NCBI GenBank assembly: GCA_005881085.1
Contig: VBGU01000055.1
Span: forward strand, 1 to 18,826
DNA from: Chloroflexota bacterium
GTDB taxonomy: Bacteria > Chloroflexota > Limnocylindria > P2-11E
DNA length: 18,826 bases
Reading direction: 5' to 3'
A model generated the notes under the pieces. That model made no database searches, was not told the origin of the DNA, and worked only from the letters and a program-made list of their open reading frames with translations. Position 1 is the stretch's first letter. Every line of letters starts with the position of its first letter. Made by a program: the position numbers and the translations under genes. Of the stretch, positions 14,447 through 18,826 are shown in pieces.

Positions 14447-14454
14447 CCTCCTCC
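14447..14454 (-). promoter_or_regulatory. Strong ribosome binding site of acpP (decides TTG start)
   Basis: GGAGGAGG on the minus strand, six bases before the TTG at 14440. This is the strongest Shine-Dalgarno match in the window, in keeping with the high expression usual for ACP. Confidence 0.8.
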
Positions 14455-14503
14455 GGGTCAAGTGCGACCCCTCCCGCCCGCCCGCAGCGGCAGGTTCGCG
14501 CAA

Positions 14504-14532
14504 GTGTCACGGCGAGCCGTCTGACCTGTCAA
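14504..14532 (-). promoter_or_regulatory. Possible acpP promoter
   Basis: On the minus strand a perfect -35 hexamer TTGACA (14532-14527) is followed after 17 bases by TGACAC (14509-14504), a poor -10. A start near 14497 would leave a leader of about 57 bases. The location in the acpP/sigma divergent spacer is right, but the -10 is weak. Confidence 0.35.
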
Positions 14533-14585
14533 TCGGGTAGCGCTAAAGAAAGTGGCCTCGGCGGGCCTCTCTATGGTGGAAGCCG

Positions 14586-15074
14586 ATGACGGACCGCTGG
14601 CGTGAGGTCTACGAGCGCGAGTATCCCCGCCTGGTGCGGGCGTTGCTCGCGATCGGGCGCGACCCCGCCGCGGCGGAAGACGCGGCGCAAGAGGCCTTCG
14701 TGAGGGCGCACCGGGCGGGGCTCGACAACATCGAAAAGCTCCCCGGCTGGCTCCTGGTCGTCGGCACTCGCGAGGTCTTCCGAAAGGCCAAACGGGCGCG
14801 CCGCGAGGATGAAGTTTGGGCCTCGTTACCTCCTCGTGACGACGGCTTCGACACCACCGCCGACCGCGTCGATCTCCTTGCCGCGCTCGGCGAGCTGCCG
14901 GACCGGCAGCGGGCGATCGTCGTGGCTCGCTACTACTACGGCCTCTCTTACGACGAGATCGCCGGCCACTTCGACATCAAAAGCGGGACCGTCGGCGCGA
15001 CGCTGCATCAGGCGATCGAACGACTTCGCCAGATCCAGCTCGCCGGCCGGCTCGCGCGAGGAGCGATGCGATGA
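14586..15074 (+). CDS. ECF-type RNA polymerase sigma factor
   Basis: The 162-residue protein has the two-domain layout of extracytoplasmic-function sigma factors. Region 2 (about 5-75) includes REYPRLVRALLAIGRDPAAA, then AEDAAQEAFVRAHRAG and LPGWLLVVGTREVFRKAKRA; region 4 (about 95-150) includes LGELPDRQRAIVVARYYYGL and a helix-turn-helix SYDEIAGHFDIKSGTVGATL. There is no region 1 or 3. ATG 14586 follows GGTGGAAG. Its TGA stop overlaps the ATG of the next gene (ATGA), the typical arrangement for a sigma factor and its membrane-bound regulator. The regulon and signal are unknown. It is divergent from acpP. Confidence 0.92.
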   Translation: MTDRWREVYEREYPRLVRALLAIGRDPAAAEDAAQEAFVRAHRAGLDNIEKLPGWLLVVGTREVFRKAKRARREDEVWASLPPRDDGFDTTADRVDLLAALGELPDRQRAIVVARYYYGLSYDEIAGHFDIKSGTVGATLHQAIERLRQIQLAGRLARGAMR

Positions 15075-16522
15075 CTGACGAACGACGCGACGACGAGATC
15101 CTGGGCCGCGCGCTGGCGCGAGCCATTGAAACGATCGATCTGAACCAGACCCCATACGAGCGCTCGCGGATCGCGACCGCGCCCGCACGGCGACCGATCT
15201 TCGGTCTCTGGCAGGTCGCTACGGCGGCCGCGGCGATCGTGCTCGCGCTCGCGATCGGCTCGTGGCTGACGCGGCCGGCCGGGACCTCACCGGTAGCTGC
15301 GCCGACCACATCGGCTCCCGCAGCTCCGTCGTCGAACGCGACAACGGCCCCGGCGTCTGCGTATCCGCAGAGCGAGCGCGTCTGGGTCTACTTCGCGCGG
15401 GATGGGCTTCCTCCAACCGGTGCGTTCGTCCAGGGCCATCTTCTGGACACGCCGGCGGCACGCATCGCGTCGCGTATCACGGCGCTCGGCAGCGCGAGCG
15501 CGGCGGGCGACGTGCCCTATCAGGCAACGAATGCGCTTTCGCTCGACGCGAGCAGGGGCATCTCCGTCCGCGTTCAAGGCGACACGGCCACCGTGGAGTT
15601 CAACAGACCGAACGGCTGGGGCGTGAAAGGTGCGGCGCAGTCCCAGGCCCTTCTTCAGCAGCTCGTGTACACGATCACGGAGGAGCCAGGCATCCGCCGA
15701 GCTCAGATCGTCGACGTGGGCAAGTCGAGCACGGCCATCGACCAGCTCGTCGTCGACAAGCCGCTCGCTCGCGAGGATGTCTACGGCTATTTGTTCACGC
15801 CGGCGCTCGGCAAGGACAACGGCATCTCCGGAAGCGGCGACGACTCCCTGGCGCACGTCACGGCTCAGCTGCAGGAGGTCTCGGCCGAGCGCGTCACTCT
15901 CGCCGGTCGCTCGACCGCGACGGGCGCAAAGGTAAATCTGCCGTCGTTCTCGATCTGGCTAGAACAAAGCGACGACAGAAAACCCGGCGGAGGCAAGTAC
16001 GCCCTGAACCTGGTGTTCCAGTGGAACGGCAGCGGCACGAGCGCCGGCGCGTCAAACACGTCGACCTACGGGTCCACGCCGCTCCGCGCTATCACCGCCA
16101 GCGGGACCAACATCTATCGCTTTGAGCTCGACGACGCGCGTCCGTGGCGCGCGTACATGCCCGACCCCACGCAGCTCGTGGTCGAGTTCGGCGGGGATCC
16201 CCGTGCGACCAGTGACCGGATCGCCGTTGCCGCTCCGAAGCCGCTAGACGTCGTGAACTCCGGCGCGGATCTGGCGCTCGCGGGGGCGGCACGCGTGTTC
16301 GAGGCGAACGTCGTATGGCGCATCCTCGACTCGGCAGGCAAGGTCGTCGCGAACGGCCACTTCACCGCGAGCCTCGGATCGAGCGCGGTGTGGGGAACCT
16401 TCAATGCCCGCATTGCGGTGCCAGCAAACGTTCGCGGGAACGTCACCCTCGAGCTCTACGAGGCGAGCCCCAAAGACGGAACCGCGCAAGGCGTCGTGCG
16501 GGTCCCGCTGGCGGTGCGCTAG
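15071..16522 (+). CDS. Membrane protein with GerMN and Gmad2-like domains (putative anti-sigma partner)
   Basis: The 483-residue product has a cytoplasmic N-terminus (1-45, charged), one membrane segment (about 46-66, VATAAAAIVLALAIGSWL), a Pro/Ala/Thr/Ser linker (70-100) and a large outer part. Residues about 105-235 resemble a GerMN domain (VWVYFARDGLPP, GDTATVEFNRPNGWG, LVYTITEEPGIRRAQIVDVG). A middle part (about 245-380) contains YRFELDDARPWRAYMPDPTQ and LVVEFGG, perhaps AMIN-like. Residues about 385-483 match a Gmad2/Ig-like fold (PLDVVNSG, ARVFEANVVWRILD, GNVTLELYEASPKDG). The start overlaps the sigma gene stop, so an anti-sigma or sensor role is inferred from context; no zinc-finger anti-sigma motif is present. 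Confidence 0.8.
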   Translation: MTDERRDDEILGRALARAIETIDLNQTPYERSRIATAPARRPIFGLWQVATAAAAIVLALAIGSWLTRPAGTSPVAAPTTSAPAAPSSNATTAPASAYPQSERVWVYFARDGLPPTGAFVQGHLLDTPAARIASRITALGSASAAGDVPYQATNALSLDASRGISVRVQGDTATVEFNRPNGWGVKGAAQSQALLQQLVYTITEEPGIRRAQIVDVGKSSTAIDQLVVDKPLAREDVYGYLFTPALGKDNGISGSGDDSLAHVTAQLQEVSAERVTLAGRSTATGAKVNLPSFSIWLEQSDDRKPGGGKYALNLVFQWNGSGTSAGASNTSTYGSTPLRAITASGTNIYRFELDDARPWRAYMPDPTQLVVEFGGDPRATSDRIAVAAPKPLDVVNSGADLALAGAARVFEANVVWRILDSAGKVVANGHFTASLGSSAVWGTFNARIAVPANVRGNVTLELYEASPKDGTAQGVVRVPLAVR

Positions 16523-16606
16523 CCGGAGCGCGCGCTCGCCACGCCCACCGCGATCCGCAGCGCGGTTTCGCGGGCGCCGACTTTCGACCATGATGCGATC
16601 GCAGAA

Positions 16607-18826
16607 ATGGTCCTAGCCCAGTCGACAGAAGACGCGGAGATCGTTGGCCGCGAGGAAGAGCTCGGAGCGCTCGCGCGGTTCATCGACGACATCGACCGCC
16701 GCCCCGCCGGCCTGGTCCTCGAGGGTGAAGCGGGAGTCGGAAAGACAACGCTCTGGCGAGCCGCCATGCGCATGGCCGAGAAGAAGGGCCACCGAGTTCT
16801 TGCCACGAGCGGTGCGCCAACTGAGACGACGCTTGCATTCGCCGGCCTCGCGGATTTGCTCGGCACCCTGCTGAACGACGTCTTGCCGCAACTACCGATG
16901 CCTCAGCGCAGCGCGATGGAAGCGACTCTGCTGCTCTCGGAACCGAAGCGCACACCCACTCCTCGCCTGATCTCGGCGGCTCTCCTGACGGCTCTTCGTG
17001 AACTATCGACGACGGGACCGGTCCTCGTGGCCATCGACGACGTTCAGTGGCTCGACACGCCTACCGCGAACGCGCTCTCGTTTGCCATTCGAAGGCTTCG
17101 GGGAGATCGAGTCGCGCTCGTATTCGCGATGCGTAGTGGCGAGCGCGCTGCCTTACCGCTGGACTTATTCCGCACCCCGTTTGCGGAGCGCGTCAGCCGG
17201 ATCGAACTCCGGCCGCTCAGCTTCGGTGCACTACGGCGCCTACTGCTCACGCGCACCGATCTCCGACTGACACGCCACCTTCTCCGACGCATTCAAGAAA
17301 CAAGCGGCGGGAACCCGTTCTTCGCACTCGAGCTCGCGCGCGCACTCGCGCGACGAAACACGCCACCCGAGCCAGGCGAGCCGTTGCCTGTGCCGGCCGA
17401 TCTGCGCCTTCTGCTGTCCGACTCAATAGCGCAGCTACCGCCCGCGACCCGCGACGCCATTGCCGTGGCGGCTCTGCTCGCCCGCCCTTCGATCGAGGCG
17501 ATCACGAGCGCGACCGCTGGCTCGGCCGACGACCTGCGGCCTGCCTTCGACGCGAACGTCATCGAGGTAGCCGAAGGCGCGATCAGGTTTGTCCATCCCC
17601 TCATCCGCTCAGTCGTGTACGCGCAGATCCCCGCCGCTGACCGCGCACGTTGGCAACGGCGTCTGGTCGACATCGTTTCCGACGTCGAGGAGGGCGCGCA
17701 CCACCTCGCGCTCGTCTCGTTCGTTCCCGACGAGGCCGTCGCGTTTCGGCTCGAGTCGGCTGGTGACCACGCGCGCCGTCGCGGCGCGCCACTCGCCGCG
17801 GCGGGCCTCCTCGAGCACGCGCTGCGCTTGACCCCGGAGGATCAAGCGAACGAACGCGCCCGCCGTAGCCTCGCCGCCGCGGATGCGTGGCTTGACTGCG
17901 GAGACAGGCGACGCGCCGCCGCACTCTGCGAAGACGTTCGGCGAACGATTCCGCACGGTCCGCTCCGCGCCGACGCCCTACAGCGCCTGGCCGACAGGGA
18001 CAACGCGCCGACGATCGCTCAGGCGATCGCCTACGCGGAGGAGGCTCTTCGTGAGGTTGCGGGCGACCATCGTCGCGAGGTCGACGTTCTCTTGCGCCTC
18101 GCGACCCTCCAGCACTTCCGTGCGCGATGGCAGCCGGCTGTCGACTGCGCGACGAAAGCGTTGGGCGTCGCCGAGTCCGCCGGAGACCTCGACGCGACCG
18201 CGTCCGCTCTCACGGCGCTCGGCATGTACGAGACCTTTCTCGGGGTTGGAGACCCGGCCGGTCACTACCGGCGCGCGATCGAGCTCGAAGCACAGGCGGC
18301 CGCGCACGCCGCTTCCCCGCCGACTTTTTCTGACCCTTACTGGGCGCCGCAGACCATGCTTTCGGACTGGCAAAGAAAGAACGGCGAGCTCGATGAGGCG
18401 CGCTTGCTGCTGGATCGCCAATATCAGCGCGCGGTGGAGGCGGGCGACGAGGCAAGTCGACTGCTCCTCTGCGTGCACCTTGCGGAGCTTGAGACGACAG
18501 CGGGTTCCTTCGATCTCGCGCAACGCTGGAACGACGAGGCGCTGGTGTTGGCCGACGAGACCGAGGCCGCCAGACGACGTGGCGTGGTGTTGTCCTCGAT
18601 CGCGGCGCTCGACGCATACCGGGGGAACCTCCAGGACGCCGGGGAGGTCGCCCAGCAGGCGAAAACGATCGCCGATGCGTTCGGGGACGAGCTGCTGGTC
18701 GCCAAGACCCGGGCGATCAAGTGCTTCGCCGAGCTTTCCGCCGAGCGCTACGACTCCGCGTTGACCGAACTCGGACCCTCGATTGAGCACCCGGTTCTGT
18801 CGGTGCTTCCGATCGCAGGCGACGGC
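16607..18826 (+). CDS. Large LuxR-family-type ATPase regulator (3' end cut by window edge)
   Basis: The frame is open from ATG 16607 to the window end (740 codons, no stop), so the C-terminus is missing. The N-terminal NTPase has IVGREEELGALARFI, Walker A GEAGVGKTT (40-48), Walker B VLVAIDDVQWLD (139-150) and the TSGGNPFFALELARAL block (232 onward), typical of the STAND/AAA ATPases found in large LuxR (MalT/LAL-like) regulators. The remainder (about 330-740) is helical and tetratricopeptide-like. A LuxR helix-turn-helix would be expected just beyond the window but is not seen. Start codons slightly upstream (16590, 16593) are in another frame that closes at once. No clear Shine-Dalgarno site. 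It follows the GerMN gene by 84 bases on the same strand. Confidence 0.87.
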   Translation, partial: MVLAQSTEDAEIVGREEELGALARFIDDIDRRPAGLVLEGEAGVGKTTLWRAAMRMAEKKGHRVLATSGAPTETTLAFAGLADLLGTLLNDVLPQLPMPQRSAMEATLLLSEPKRTPTPRLISAALLTALRELSTTGPVLVAIDDVQWLDTPTANALSFAIRRLRGDRVALVFAMRSGERAALPLDLFRTPFAERVSRIELRPLSFGALRRLLLTRTDLRLTRHLLRRIQETSGGNPFFALELARALARRNTPPEPGEPLPVPADLRLLLSDSIAQLPPATRDAIAVAALLARPSIEAITSATAGSADDLRPAFDANVIEVAEGAIRFVHPLIRSVVYAQIPAADRARWQRRLVDIVSDVEEGAHHLALVSFVPDEAVAFRLESAGDHARRRGAPLAAAGLLEHALRLTPEDQANERARRSLAAADAWLDCGDRRRAAALCEDVRRTIPHGPLRADALQRLADRDNAPTIAQAIAYAEEALREVAGDHRREVDVLLRLATLQHFRARWQPAVDCATKALGVAESAGDLDATASALTALGMYETFLGVGDPAGHYRRAIELEAQAAAHAASPPTFSDPYWAPQTMLSDWQRKNGELDEARLLLDRQYQRAVEAGDEASRLLLCVHLAELETTAGSFDLAQRWNDEALVLADETEAARRRGVVLSSIAALDAYRGNLQDAGEVAQQAKTIADAFGDELLVAKTRAIKCFAELSAERYDSALTELGPSIEHPVLSVLPIAGDG

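Noticed and set aside
16526..16537. Palindrome GAGCGCGCGCTC after the GerMN gene as a terminator
   Set aside because: No loop and no T-run on either side; simple GC alternation is common in this composition.

Overview
The window is high-GC, gene-dense bacterial DNA. The minus strand carries a housekeeping block in transcription order acpP, rnc, smc, ftsY, then (after an interruption of about 6 kb) ffh, rpsP, khpA, rimM. This is the familiar bacterial cluster for the fatty-acid carrier, RNase III, chromosome condensation, the signal-recognition particle with its receptor, and ribosome maturation. Gene content, frequent GTG/TTG starts, a Trp-pentad subtilase and the style of the sigma/anti-sigma pair suggest a Chloroflexota-like bacterium (for example Limnocylindria-type lineages). 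That placement is inference; Actinomycetota or Dormibacterota-like taxa are not excluded from sequence alone.

Layout. 1-2520 (minus): rimM (cut by the left edge), khpA, rpsP, ffh. 2554-8602: an accessory segment with a membrane HD-GYP protein and a secreted S8 protease (minus, translationally coupled), a membrane GGDEF gene (plus, frameshifted), a degenerate EAL gene (minus, with an in-frame amber stop) and a secreted propeller-like protein (plus). 8588-14440 (minus): ftsY, smc, rnc and acpP, with a hairpin plus T-run between acpP and rnc. 14586-18826 (plus): an ECF sigma factor, its overlapping membrane partner carrying GerMN and Gmad2-like domains, and a large LuxR-family-type ATPase regulator that runs off the right edge.

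The main discovery-type signal is a 162-residue mini-intein inside smc. It sits exactly between the Lys and Ser of the Walker A P-loop, so Smc has no working ATPase site until protein splicing occurs. Other notable points: all three c-di-GMP domain types (GGDEF, EAL, HD-GYP) occur within 5 kb between ftsY and ffh. The facing GGDEF and EAL genes each carry one lesion, and once repaired their stop codons overlap exactly. A G-rich element recurs in two intergenic spacers and inside the smc reading frame. The smc hinge region is short and divergent, and RNase III lacks one expected acidic metal ligand.

No tRNA, rRNA, CRISPR array, transposase or integrase was recognised. The only gene-free stretches are short (none over 300 bases).
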